Positions 20,396 through 30,932 of a stretch of 64,000 nucleotides of DNA are shown piece after piece. Source of the DNA: Peronospora farinosa (lineage: Eukaryota > Oomycota > Peronosporomycetes > Peronosporales > Peronosporaceae); the NCBI GenBank assembly GCA_947646735.1, contig CANTFK010000054.1, positions 248,001 to 312,000 of the forward strand, in the 5' to 3' direction. How positions within the stretch are numbered: position 1 is the stretch's first letter; each line of letters begins with the position of its first letter. The translations under genes and the position numbers were made by a program. The notes below the pieces were generated by a model. It worked only from the letters and a program-made list of their open reading frames with translations, ran no database searches and was not told the DNA's origin.

Positions 20396-22576
20396 CGTTT
20401 ATTACCTAAAGAGACAGGGGGGGGGGTAGCGTCTGTGATCCTCTGCCGTGAGCAAATGTCCTGTCGCTTTAAGCCAATTTGCTTCCAACAAGTCCCTCTT
20501 TACGCAAAAAACGCCGTCGCTACGAATTGATTTTTGCCTTTTCACTTATGCAGTGCGATTGACAGACTGAACGAAAGAGTCAGCGTTTTTTTTGCGGTAG
20601 AGGACTAGGGTGTAAGATGTGGTGAGGCCATGGACGGAACGATCAACCAATCAGCACGCGTTTGCATCGCAAATATCTTATTTTCAGTATGCCCTTATTA
20701 TCTGAACAGCATTTTGAGATGCTACGATTGGTAATGTAGTCATCACGACAGCACTCAAGCTGGTTGCGAAATAATACTAGCATACAGTATATATGGAATT
20801 GTAGACGGCGCACCCTCTCGATATAGCTGCGCAGACGCAATATGATGGAATAATAGACTCGAGTCTTCGTAGTTCTAGCCACCACCGCAAAGTTAATGCT
20901 AGTTAGCTACCACTACCTCTAAATAGCAATGCATACTGACCGACATCAGTCAAATTGACATTGCTGTGCGAACACCCCCCTGTCGTCACACCATAGTACT
21001 CGCTTGAAAGGCCAGAAGACACCTTTTTTTTGCATCACCTTCATCACCGGTACTAACCTCATCAGCTGAGGAAACATCAGCCAGCCGAATCATTTTCATT
21101 CTCCTAGTCGTCTTTGTGTAGGATGATAGTGTCATGTCCTCAAATAATACAAGCATAAAGTTGTGCCTTCTTTTCTATCGTTTGCACTGCGACAGTGTTG
21201 TTTTTTTTGATTTGAGGCGAGCATTCGCTACGAGACTCTGCAAAATTGTGTGGACAATGACAGAAAGAAATACAAATGTGTAGGGTTGATACTGCATGCT
21301 AGTTCACCTCACAATGAATCCTACTAAGGTTGCTTCTTGATTCTGGCCACTAGACGTAACGAGTGGACCTGCTGCGTGACAACCGTAGCGCTGGAGTGAC
21401 ATGATAGCAACTACATGCAATAGGAAAGGGAATTGTGTAGTTGCAATAAGGACGTCGGCGGAGGATGACGTCCACGATCATTCCAGTAGCCAAGAAAAGA
21501 TTGCTTTACGTATTGCAACCGTCTCATTATATTATTTTCTTGATCTCTAGTCGCCCACCCCGTCGATGGTCTGGTACATTAGGTTCTGCCATAGACATAG
21601 CAAGAACAAGCTATCATTGCAAGTCGGAAATACGTCCATGCTAACCATTATGTGAGTTTCTTTGAGACCGCCTTATTCATTGATCATAGTCCGATAGATT
21701 GTCCAAGCCGCCAACACATGAATTTCTTCTCCATCAAGATCAGCTCGCTCAGCCGAAGGTCGCATCTGCACTTCAGCCGTGGACGTTTAAGTCTTTCAAA
21801 CGACGTTAAAATCAGGCTGTTCCACGCCCACTATTGTGCTATATTAACTCTCCATGAAAAAAATGAGCCCCCTTCACTCTGCATCTCCAATGCTGACTCA
21901 ATTGCAGCTACACTTCTTTTTATACCACTAGGGTCCTTAAATGCTTCTTAAAGCCGTGCAGTCAAGAGTTCCCAACGTTTACAAGAATTATCGTACCCTG
22001 ACACCCTGCACGTGAACAGCAATTCGATATTGAAATAGCACGGAGAAAAGACTACGACGTATACTTCTTCGACGCCACGGGGCCATGCCGCAAGCCCATT
22101 AGTTTTGCTTTCGCTCTCGCTTGAGCAGAATCTCGCTATCGATTCTTGATCTAGCTCATGTAGCTTTCTGACAAACTTGTAGTTGTTTGTATGCCAAGTT
22201 CCCGGCTGCATCGCTCAGCATTATCACTATTGAAAGGTCGCAATTGATGTTAAAAAGGTCACGATCCTCGGAGATGGCGAATTAAAGTGAGAGCGACGGC
22301 AGAGCAACTCTTGCGGACTTAATATGAAGTGATCGATGGTAGCGGACTCAAGAGATAGCTAGGATCCTACATTTCGTTTCTCATTTACCTTCTTCCTACC
22401 AAGTACCAAGTACATATAAATGATCATAACGTCCCAGTCTTTATCACTAAATTGCTCATTTTGATCGTGCAAGTGTATACTTTAGGGTCTAAATCACTAT
22501 TTTAGTGACAGCCGTATTTCATGTGGCCCACCCCACCCCCCCCCTCTTGATAACTACTATAAGGTCTTAACTAAAG
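20396..22576. other. Long intergenic region (about 2.2 kb), no gene seen
   Basis: The 5' ends of two divergent genes face each other across this region. I see no supported coding region on either strand: open stretches are short (under 100 codons) and not protein-like. A G-run lies at about 20419-20428 and a C-run at about 22531-22545. The size is unusual for this block, so a lost gene, a non-coding RNA or regulatory sequence is possible. Confidence 0.5.
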
Positions 22577-24211
22577 ATGCAAGGCTCTAGACGTGTCTTG
22601 TTCCGTACCATTGCGCGTGCTAACGATGCCACTTCTCGCTCTCTTTCTTCTTTTAAAAGAAGTGCCATCATCTCAGCTTCAATCTCATGTAAATTGAATG
22701 TGAAAATGTTATCTCGTTCGTCTGCTAGACCTATACAATCTTTGAGTCCAAACGTCATGTCGTCTCTTCAAGTTCGCCTCTATTCCATCTCTATGGAGAT
22801 AATAGACGTACCTGTACCGTCTATGGGTGACTCTATCTCGGAAGGGACAATTGTGGAATGGCTGAAACAACCAGGAGATGCTGTAGTTGAAGATGAAGTC
22901 GTTGTTGTGCTTGAAACGGATAAAGTGAGTGTTGATGTACGTTCACCTATTGCTGGAGCCATGGGGAAGCAATTAGCAGCTATTGATGAGAATGTGCTAG
23001 TAAATGCACCATTATTTCAAGTCATTAAAGGGGCAGGAGATGTCAAATCGACGCCAGAAGTCCAGACAGAGACAGAGATCGAGTCGGAGACGACGTCGAG
23101 GGCTCTAAATGATGAAGAGATGATGATCTCGGTGCCGTCTATGGGTGACTCTATTTCGGAAGGGACGATTGTCAATTGGATGAAGAAACGTGGAGAGTTT
23201 GTGGCTGAAGATGACGTTGTTGTCGTGCTAGAGACGGATAAAGTTAGTGTTGATGTTCGTGCTCCAAAAAGTGGCACGATTACAAACACATTGGCTACTG
23301 TGGATCAAACGGTCAAGATTGGTGAACCACTTTTCCAAATGGTTACAGGTGGAGACGCTCCTGCAGCTGCTGCTGCTACTTCGACGTCAGATACGGCGGC
23401 GACATCGACACCTGCTGCTATTTCGGAGCCTGCTGCCATCCCAAAGCCTGTCGCTATTCCGGAGCCTGTGAATACTACTAACAATCCGTTGCTGGCTACA
23501 CTTGAGCGTGCGTCTCGTCGTGAGAAGATGAGTCGCATGCGTCTGCGTACGGCTGAACGTCTGAAAGAATCGCAGAATACGGCAGCGAGTCTTACGACCT
23601 TCCAGGAGGTGGACATGTCGAAGCTTATGGGTCTACGTAAGCAGTACAAGGACGCGTTCGAAGCTAAGCACGGTGTCAAGCTGGGTTTCATGTCGGCTTT
23701 CGTCAAGGCTAGTGCCTCTGCGTTGATGGAGGTTCCGGGTGTAAATGCCATGATTGACGATGAGCACCAGGAGATTGTTTACCGTGACTATGTGGATATG
23801 AGCGTGGCCGTCTCGACATCTAAGGGTCTAGTGACGCCGGTGCTGAAAAATACCGAGTCTATGAGCTTTGCTGATGTGGAAAAAGGGTTGGCGGAGCTTG
23901 CAGCTCGTGCACGTGATGGCAAGTTGACGCTGGAGGAGATGACCGGTGGCAACTTTACAATCTCGAACGGTGGTGTCTTTGGCTCATTGATGGGCACACC
24001 AATCATCAATCTGCCGCAGTCGGGTATTCTCGGTATGCACGGGACGAAGATGCGCCCTGTAGTTGTGGACGGCGAGGTGGTTGCTCGTCCCATGATGTAC
24101 CTTGCACTTACGTACGACCATCGCCTCGTTGACGGACGTGAGGGTGTCACGTGCCTCAAAGCTATTGCTGACAAAATTGAGAACCCGGAGCGACTTTTGC
24201 TCGACATTTGA
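22577..24211 (+). CDS. DLST: Dihydrolipoyllysine succinyltransferase (E2 of 2-oxoglutarate dehydrogenase) with two lipoyl domains
   Basis: One exon of 544 codons. A basic, Ser/Arg-rich N-terminus (about 70 residues) fits a mitochondrial presequence. Two lipoyl domains follow, each with the [11 protein letters not shown] opening typical of the 2-oxoglutarate class and the ETDKVSVDV lipoylation site (Lys116 and Lys222). After an Ala/Pro-rich linker the catalytic domain runs from [21 protein letters not shown] sequence to the end, with YDHRLVDG (His515, Asp519) as the acyltransferase centre. It transfers succinyl groups to CoA in the TCA cycle. No E3/E1-binding domain is obvious between linker and catalytic domain. 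Eukaryotic DLST usually has one lipoyl domain, so the duplication is notable. Confidence 0.92.
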   Translation: MQGSRRVLFRTIARANDATSRSLSSFKRSAIISASISCKLNVKMLSRSSARPIQSLSPNVMSSLQVRLYSISMEIIDVPVPSMGDSISEGTIVEWLKQPGDAVVEDEVVVVLETDKVSVDVRSPIAGAMGKQLAAIDENVLVNAPLFQVIKGAGDVKSTPEVQTETEIESETTSRALNDEEMMISVPSMGDSISEGTIVNWMKKRGEFVAEDDVVVVLETDKVSVDVRAPKSGTITNTLATVDQTVKIGEPLFQMVTGGDAPAAAAATSTSDTAATSTPAAISEPAAIPKPVAIPEPVNTTNNPLLATLERASRREKMSRMRLRTAERLKESQNTAASLTTFQEVDMSKLMGLRKQYKDAFEAKHGVKLGFMSAFVKASASALMEVPGVNAMIDDEHQEIVYRDYVDMSVAVSTSKGLVTPVLKNTESMSFADVEKGLAELAARARDGKLTLEEMTGGNFTISNGGVFGSLMGTPIINLPQSGILGMHGTKMRPVVVDGEVVARPMMYLALTYDHRLVDGREGVTCLKAIADKIENPERLLLDI

Positions 24212-24549
24212 GTTACTTTGATAGATGGACTACTCCTGTAATGAGCGTGGCGAGGAATAGGAGCTCAAAGTCATTGAAGAGTGCAATCGAGGCATTTACC
24301 AATATAGCAAAGGTACTAATGGTATTGGATTCCGCCTCACAATTTCTTGTCTCACATATAGAAGATCATCACGTACTATTGCGACTTGATCGTCAATTCC
24401 TTATAGTCATGGACTACATCGCTGCAATAATGTGGTTCACACTACAATACAGCGGCATGCGGTTCATAGTGGTTGGCCACGGCATTCCAGTAGCTCGTAC
24501 TTTTCTTCTGTCATCTCGTTTCTTCTCAATTCCTCCTCATTGCATTGAA
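24212..24549. other. Intergenic region between DLST and dihydroorotase genes
   Basis: An open frame runs through this stretch into the dihydroorotase gene, but its sequence has no relation to that enzyme. It is taken as 3' UTR plus promoter and 5' UTR. Confidence 0.55.
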
Positions 24550-25695
24550 ATGGCTTCTTTAAAAGAGCTGAAATGGGTCAATGCTCGTCCCGATGATATG
24601 CACCATCACTTGCGCGATGGATACGATGCATTGGCTTGTACCGTGTCCCACGTGACATCTCAATTTGCACGTTGTATCGTAATGCCCAACCTGGTGCCAC
24701 CCGTAACGACTACGGAGATGGCATTGGCATATCGAGAACGGATCATGGCTCATGTACCACCTGAGAAGCGCGAACCCAATAGCGCCAATGGATTTGAGCC
24801 GTTAATGACCCTCTATATGACGGATGGCACCTCGGCCGACGAGATCCGTCGCGCTGCTGCCACCAACAAGATTGTTGCTGTCAAACTGTATCCCGGTACG
24901 TACGGAGTTAGAAACACGCACTGCATGTGCTGACTTACTCACAACTTCCAATATCAATTTGTAGCGGGAGCAACGACCAACTCGGATTCCGGTGTGACCA
25001 AAATTGACAACATTTATTCGGCACTGGAAGCCATGAGCGAAGTCGGAATGCCCTTGTTAGTGCACGGTGAAGTCACTGACTCGTCTGTGGATCTGTTTGA
25101 CCGAGAGGCGACGTTTGTCGAGCAGGTGATTAAACCGTTGGTAAACAAATTCCCTCAGCTCAAAGTTGTGATGGAGCATATTACCACGAAAGAAGCGGCC
25201 GAATTCGTCTCGAACGCACCGGCAAACGTCGCTGCGACTATCACACCGCAGCACTTACTGTACAATCGCAATGCGATTTTTCAAGGTGGACTCCGTCCAC
25301 ACAAGTATTGTCTCCCGGTACTGAAGCGCGAAACCCATCGTCAGGCTTTGTTACAAGCTATCGCGAGTGGAAGCAAGAAATTTTTCCTCGGTACAGACAG
25401 TGCCCCGCACGTATCTTCCAAGAAAGAATCTGGCTGCGGTTGCGCCGGCATATACTCAGCCCACGCTGCACTTGAGCTGTACGCTGAGGCATTTGAGTCC
25501 ATCGGCAAGCTCGATCTCTTACGTGCGTTTGCATGCGAAAACGGCGCCGACTTTTACGGTCTAAAGCGCAACACATTAGGTGATACCGTTTTAGCGCAGG
25601 AAGAGTGGAAGGTGCCCGACAAGTATCCGTTCGACAACGGATTCGTCGTACCTCTTAAAGCCGGCGAGACGATCCGCTGGAAGCTGCAGCAGTAA
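24550..25695 (+). CDS. Dihydroorotase (PyrC type), two exons
   Basis: Exons 24550-24895 and 24965-25695 (intron 69 nt, GT-AG) give 358 residues. The zinc-binding motif DMHHHLRDG (His18, His20), the carbamylated lysine in VKLYPAGATTNS (Lys112), metal-ligand histidines in LLVHGEV and MEHIT, and the catalytic aspartate in GTDSAPH are all present. The intron falls inside the lysine motif and removing it restores it exactly. The enzyme closes carbamoyl aspartate to dihydroorotate in pyrimidine synthesis. It is the short single-function bacterial/fungal type rather than part of a CAD protein. The ATG was chosen because it starts just before the first conserved strand. Confidence 0.95.
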
Positions 25696-25766
25696 ATGCC
25701 TTCCAAGCTTTCAACTCGATCTTTGCTTCGTGTTTAGAATGCAGACTGAGTAGAGGTGATCTTTTT

Positions 25767-28232
25767 TCACGCAGTAGATAAAGAGATGTCCAGGCTAGCG
25801 CGTTTTTCTCTCGTCTTCATCTCAAATACTGACTTTAAAATCCGACACGTTGGTTCATGTACTGTTGATGATGTCAAATCGGGTGAAGATAAGCTCTCGT
25901 TCGCAGTAGATATATCGCTTTTCTTCTTCTTGCCAGTTGTCATGACACTTCCTCGTACAATCAGTGCAGTCAAAAAGCTCAAAAAGTCCGAAAAATCACG
26001 AAACACTTGACTCACGCGATAGCACGTCTTGCCGACGTTGTTATCAGGCTGCAAAGGATCCTCGATTACAAGCAAACCGTCGCGAGAAACCGGCTGTGCT
26101 AGCATTACTACAGGGTTCGAGCAAGAATGTTTCATCGTCGGGGAAGAGTAAAGAGAAGGAGATAGAGCGTGTAGAGGCGGCGACATTGCTTTTACAATTG
26201 GTGATGTTGGCTCAGCCCTTGATACAATCGAAATCAGGTCAAGATTCTGTCTGAAGTCGTTTCCGTAAAACTGCAAGAAATCCATAAGCAATTTTCCAAG
26301 CAGATATGGTCTAACCTCGTGCTCACATCCGTTTTCCGAGCCAGTAACAAAGGAAGGAAGCACTGCTCGCTTTGCTCCCTTCCTTTGTATTTTATCTGTC
26401 TCGGCTTTCTTTGGTAGTTGTCTTGCTGAGCATTGTTTGATGATTTCCTTGCCAATCAGCTCCCCCTTAAGACATTGAGATTCATAGCGCACGTTCCAGC
26501 GAGTATGTGCAGGCGGAGCAGCTCGCTTTACCTTGTCAAAATCATCGTCGTCGACTAATTCATGTGCAAGCTCTTGCCCACCGCCCATCGAGATCAGAGC
26601 CCCTTGCTCTTGCAGCACAAACACTACCATTAACAGTAAGCCGTAGGATGACAAACCTCCAACGTACGGATCATTTAGCCCACGCTCCACCAAAAAATGC
26701 TTCAGTACAAGAGTCAGCTCCCGCAGTCCGTAAAATGCACTTGCGAGACATTGTACCATCGTAGCACTTGCCACTCCATTGTGGTGAATGCCGTACGGCT
26801 CGTCAAATGTAATATCAACCGGAATTTGTCGCACGACCGCCCCGCCATACTCAGGGTTGTTGCGGTTTGTTTTCTTTGCATTATCAACCGTCACCCGGAC
26901 CACCACTTTCAATAATGGGATGGACGCGCGAGTTATTGTTTTTACATCGACATATGTAGACAGCTCCCGGAAATGTTCAGCCAAAGTCTCCACACACTGT
27001 TGACCGGTAAAATTAAACTCTTCCGATGCTCCAAAGACTACAAGGTCTACATCACTTGCTTCTCCGTGTAATCGTGTTGCAAAAGATCCATACCCTTCGA
27101 CTTGCACGCAGTGGTTCCATAGAATTTCTATCTCCTCAGTCACCATTGCTATAGCTTTCTGCATCCAGGGAAGCTTTTCCCTCGCTTCCCGTCTGTGATG
27201 ATTGTAAAAGTCCACAATCTCGTCGTGAAGTACAACCTGCATCATGGTCGTTTGTTCTTCGTAGAGCCTCTGTAAATTGCCAAACGAAAGTCCACTTCCG
27301 TTTGCTCCTTCTTCCACTCGATCTTCATCCATTCGGCGTTCCCGTTCTTTCTCTGTTGCTTGAATCACATTTCGTCGCCCTTCCAGTCGTTCTTCCCACT
27401 CTTTTTCTCGTGAAATGCCATTGACAGGACAATTTGCAAGATGTTCAGCCAAATTCTCTCGTGGACAAATCTCTTTACATCCTAAGACTGCATTTGGACA
27501 CACGACATCGTATGAGTAAAAATCCGTTGTCGTATCTTCCACCACTTGATCCAAAGTATCAGGCACCTGTCGATAGACACATCTCACTAAATGCATCTCT
27601 AAATCCTTCAACATGCAGCTAAAAGTACAACCAAACCAGCTATTAGGACACACGACCTCATAATCCTCTGAAAACCTCGAGATTGTCGATTGGAACCACT
27701 GGGTATTCTTCATATTGTCCAGAAACATCTCTCGCATCATCGCTTCTTGTTCTTTTTCGATAGTAGCAATAGCCCATTGTCTTCTCCGTTGTATCTCTTC
27801 TTCTTCTTCACATTGCAATTGTTTCAACACATTTAATCGTCTCGTTCGTTCCTTTTCAGCTGCTTCAATGACCCAATGGGTCCAATAAGCTCGTTCCGCA
27901 GCCTGCTGTTCCTGTTCTCCCCTTATAACTGCACGATCTTCTGCACTTATCGTTACATGTTTCATAAGTTTCAAAGTGGATCCACTAGAGCTACTAATTA
28001 AAGTATCTGAGCTGGTTTTAAGCTCATTTGCTACCGATTTTACGGAATTTATCGATTCGGACGTTGATCCAGCCACATTTTGGCGTCGTTCTGGCGCTAG
28101 AGAATGATTCAAGTCACGAGAAGCAATCTTCTTCTTTGTACGTCGCTTACGGGGACCAGTATGTTTCTTTTGTGGCTTCTTGATGTCTAGATCCGGTGCT
28201 ATAGTGTCCAGCATTGGCGTCTCTTGAGTCAT
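25767..28232 (-). CDS. Zinc-finger plus TRF4/TENT4-like nucleotidyltransferase
   Basis: One exon of 821 codons. A basic N-terminus (about residues 20-35) and a long charged coiled coil (about 100-175) come first. Two Cys/His motifs resembling TRAF-type zinc fingers follow (about 190-220 and 240-270: VVCPN...GC...C...H...C twice). The nucleotidyltransferase domain starts at about 325: GYGSFATRLHGEASDVDLVVFG gives the GS motif (Gly382, Ser383) and two catalytic acids (Asp394, Asp396), and IPVDITFDE gives the third (Asp473). A PAP-associated domain follows (LTLVLKHFLVERGLND, GGLSSYGLLLMVVFVL). It should add nucleotides to RNA 3' ends, as TRF4 does for nuclear quality control. It starts about 110 bp from the divergent XPD gene. 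Confidence 0.88.
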   Translation of the reverse strand: MTQETPMLDTIAPDLDIKKPQKKHTGPRKRRTKKKIASRDLNHSLAPERRQNVAGSTSESINSVKSVANELKTSSDTLISSSSGSTLKLMKHVTISAEDRAVIRGEQEQQAAERAYWTHWVIEAAEKERTRRLNVLKQLQCEEEEEIQRRRQWAIATIEKEQEAMMREMFLDNMKNTQWFQSTISRFSEDYEVVCPNSWFGCTFSCMLKDLEMHLVRCVYRQVPDTLDQVVEDTTTDFYSYDVVCPNAVLGCKEICPRENLAEHLANCPVNGISREKEWEERLEGRRNVIQATEKERERRMDEDRVEEGANGSGLSFGNLQRLYEEQTTMMQVVLHDEIVDFYNHHRREAREKLPWMQKAIAMVTEEIEILWNHCVQVEGYGSFATRLHGEASDVDLVVFGASEEFNFTGQQCVETLAEHFRELSTYVDVKTITRASIPLLKVVVRVTVDNAKKTNRNNPEYGGAVVRQIPVDITFDEPYGIHHNGVASATMVQCLASAFYGLRELTLVLKHFLVERGLNDPYVGGLSSYGLLLMVVFVLQEQGALISMGGGQELAHELVDDDDFDKVKRAAPPAHTRWNVRYESQCLKGELIGKEIIKQCSARQLPKKAETDKIQRKGAKRAVLPSFVTGSENGCEHEVRPYLLGKLLMDFLQFYGNDFRQNLDLISIVSRAEPTSPIVKAMSPPLHALSPSLYSSPTMKHSCSNPVVMLAQPVSRDGLLVIEDPLQPDNNVGKTCYRVSQVFRDFSDFLSFLTALIVRGSVMTTGKKKKSDISTANESLSSPDLTSSTVHEPTCRILKSVFEMKTREKRASLDISLSTA

Positions 28233-28388
28233 CGTCTGTCGTATAGAATTAGCACGATATATTAGTAAATGGTGTTTTAGACACTACTTCGCATGTAATG
28301 TAACCCACACTAAAAATACAACACTAGATCCTAATGCTATGTGGTACACATCAACTCGGTACCTCCGCTATATCTAAGCAAAGAAAAA
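28233..28388. promoter_or_regulatory. Compact divergent promoter region
   Basis: Only about 150 bases separate the start codons of the divergent TRF4-like and XPD genes, so both core promoters must lie here. No individual site can be assigned with confidence. Confidence 0.5.
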
Positions 28389-30746
28389 ATGAAGGTTGAG
28401 ATTGATGGCCTCGAAGTGATTTTCCCGTATGAGCGCATGTACTCGGAGCAATTGCAGTACATGCGTGAATTAAAGCGTGCTCTTGATGCACAGGGCCATT
28501 GTATGCTGGAAATGCCTACGGGTACTGGCAAGACCGTGTCTTTGTTGTCCCTTGTATTAGCCTATAAACACGCCCATCCGACTGTTGGAAAATTGGTGTA
28601 TTGTACACGAACGGTCCCCGAAATGGCCAAATGTGTCGAAGAGATCAAGAAATTAATTGCGTGTCGTACACAATATTATGGCGACAGGGCCCAGGTGACG
28701 GCTGTGTGTCTCAGCTCGAGACGAAATATGTGTGTACACCCAAGAGTTATGGCCCATGCTGACGGTGAAGACGTCGATGGTCAATGTCGAAAGATGACGG
28801 CATCATGGGTTAGGGCAAAAGCGGCTCAAGCGAATAATAGCAATCAAGCCAGTTCGATGCCCCCCACTGAAATCCCAGAAACTTGTTCTTTTTTTGAAAA
28901 GTACGAAACGCGAAAAAGTGACGAGACAATTTTACCACCTGGTGTTTATGCAGTGGATGATTTAAAAGAATTGGGTGTTCAAAAAGGCTTGTGTCCCTAT
29001 TTTTTAACACGATATGTCGTTACTTATGCTGATATAGTGGTATACAATTATCAGTACATGCTGGATCCTAAAGTTAGTCAATTAGTATCCAGGAGCTTTG
29101 AAAAAGAGAGTGTTATCGTGTTTGATGAAGCACATAATATTGATAATGTGTGCATTGAAGCACTAAGTGTTGATTTGGATCGACGAGGACTTGATCGAGC
29201 ATCGAGGAATTTGACGACGTTGTCCAGTCAAGTGAACAAATTGAAGCAAGCGGACAAATCTCGATTGGATGCAGAATATCGACGATTGGTAGAAGGTCTT
29301 CGTTCTAGTAACGCCGTAGTGGCACCCACGTATACGAATCCGACCACAAATCAAGCCATTGAAACAAATCATGATATTATGCTCGGAAACCCCGTGTTGC
29401 CAGATGATGTACTGGATGAAGCTATTCCGGGTAACATTCGACGGGCGGAACACTTCGTCGCATTTATGCGTCGACTGATTGAGTATTTGCGTCAACGAAT
29501 CCGAGTACGACAGGTGGAATCTGAGACGCCCCAGGCTTTTCTTCATCAGTTACACCAGGCTATTAGTGTGGACATTAAGCCCATGAAGTTTTGTTATACG
29601 CGACTTAATTCACTCTTACGTACGCTAGAAGTGACGAATTTGGAGGAGTTTAACTCGTTGACACATGTAGCAGATTTTGCGACATTGGTGGCCACCTACG
29701 CAGAAGGGTTTATGCTGATCATTGAGCCATTTGATAGTTCTTCAGGTGTTCATGATCCTGTGCTGCAGCTTACGTGCTTGGATGCTTCACTGGCGATTCG
29801 TCCGGTGTTTGAGCGTTTCTCTAGCGTCATTATTACATCTGGAACATTGTCCCCAATTGATTTGTACCCTCGACTACTAAATTTTAACCCAGTAATTCGA
29901 GAATCGCTGCCTATGTCTGTGTATCGCTCGAGTATTTGTCCCTTGGTGATCACACGTGGTAGTGACCAGATGCCGGTTAGCACCAAGTTTGACCTTCGAG
30001 ACGATTTATCTGTTGTGCGTAATTACGGCACTCTTCTGCTTGAGATGGCAGCTTGTACTCCTGATGGCATGGTATGTTTCTTCCCATCGTATCTTTACAT
30101 GGAAAAAATTATCGGTCAATGGGATTCGCTTGGCGTGCTCAAACGTGTTCTCTCAAGCAAGCTGCTTTTTATTGAGACCAAGGACATTGTAGAGACGACA
30201 TTAGCGCTGGACAATTACAAAAAAGCCTGTGATTGTGGACGGGGTGCTATTTTTTTCTCGGTTGCTCGTGGAAAAGTAGCAGAAGGAATTGATTTTGACC
30301 GTCACTACGGACGTGCTGTGCTTCTTTTCGGTATCCCATTCCAGTACACGCTGTCAAATACGTTGCGTGCACGGCTAGAGTACTTACGTTACACTCATCA
30401 GATCCGTGAAGGTGATTTTCTCACTTTTGATGCGTTACGCCAAGCAGCTCAATGTGCCGGTCGAGTTCTTCGTAGTAAAACTGATTATGGACTGGTTCTT
30501 TTTGCTGACTCACGGTACAATCGGGCTGACAAACGAACGAAATTACCTCCGTGGATTACCCAGTTTCTCGTGGATTCCCACTTGAATTTGTCGGTGGATA
30601 TGGCAGTTTTTATGGCCAAGAAATATCTGTCCTTAATGGCTCAACCAGTTGATGAATCTACCAACGTCAACTCTATTTTACTAGATGCCGATGGCGTCGA
30701 CAAGTGGCTTGGCAAACATTCAAAGAAAGACGAACTGATGCAGTAA
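28389..30746 (+). CDS. XPD: TFIIH helicase subunit XPD/ERCC2
   Basis: One exon, 785 residues from the ATG at 28389, which matches the conserved XPD start (MK-x-x-x-DGL-x-V-x-FPYE); an upstream in-frame ATG at 28341 would add 16 residues. Walker A is MPTGTGKT with Lys48. The four FeS-cluster cysteines are in RRNMCVHP, DGQCRKMT, PETCSFFEKY and KGLCPYFL. The DEAH box is VIVFDEAHNIDNVC. C-terminal helicase motifs include TSGTLSPIDLYPRLL, FSVARGKVAEGIDF and AAQCAGRVLRSKTDYGL. XPD is the 5'-3' helicase of TFIIH in nucleotide-excision repair and transcription. A hydrophilic insert of about 10-15 residues precedes the third FeS cysteine. Confidence 0.97.
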   Translation: MKVEIDGLEVIFPYERMYSEQLQYMRELKRALDAQGHCMLEMPTGTGKTVSLLSLVLAYKHAHPTVGKLVYCTRTVPEMAKCVEEIKKLIACRTQYYGDRAQVTAVCLSSRRNMCVHPRVMAHADGEDVDGQCRKMTASWVRAKAAQANNSNQASSMPPTEIPETCSFFEKYETRKSDETILPPGVYAVDDLKELGVQKGLCPYFLTRYVVTYADIVVYNYQYMLDPKVSQLVSRSFEKESVIVFDEAHNIDNVCIEALSVDLDRRGLDRASRNLTTLSSQVNKLKQADKSRLDAEYRRLVEGLRSSNAVVAPTYTNPTTNQAIETNHDIMLGNPVLPDDVLDEAIPGNIRRAEHFVAFMRRLIEYLRQRIRVRQVESETPQAFLHQLHQAISVDIKPMKFCYTRLNSLLRTLEVTNLEEFNSLTHVADFATLVATYAEGFMLIIEPFDSSSGVHDPVLQLTCLDASLAIRPVFERFSSVIITSGTLSPIDLYPRLLNFNPVIRESLPMSVYRSSICPLVITRGSDQMPVSTKFDLRDDLSVVRNYGTLLLEMAACTPDGMVCFFPSYLYMEKIIGQWDSLGVLKRVLSSKLLFIETKDIVETTLALDNYKKACDCGRGAIFFSVARGKVAEGIDFDRHYGRAVLLFGIPFQYTLSNTLRARLEYLRYTHQIREGDFLTFDALRQAAQCAGRVLRSKTDYGLVLFADSRYNRADKRTKLPPWITQFLVDSHLNLSVDMAVFMAKKYLSLMAQPVDESTNVNSILLDADGVDKWLGKHSKKDELMQ

Positions 30747-30932
30747 TCATTTTTTTAGCCATAAATTGGTGAGTTTGTACGAAAAAACGTTTAGGTGAAA
30801 AAATACACACGAGGCATATAAAAAACAATGTTAAAACTTTAGGTTTAAAACTCTCCATTTTGTGTTAGCTGCTGCAAAAGTGGTTGGTTACTCTTGCTAT
30901 CAGTACCGACTGAATAGCTTTTTTTAACAGAT

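Noticed and set aside
24208..24549. Upstream extension of the dihydroorotase frame from an ATG at 24208
   Set aside because: The added sequence is not enzyme-like and overlaps the DLST stop; the conserved protein starts well at 24550.
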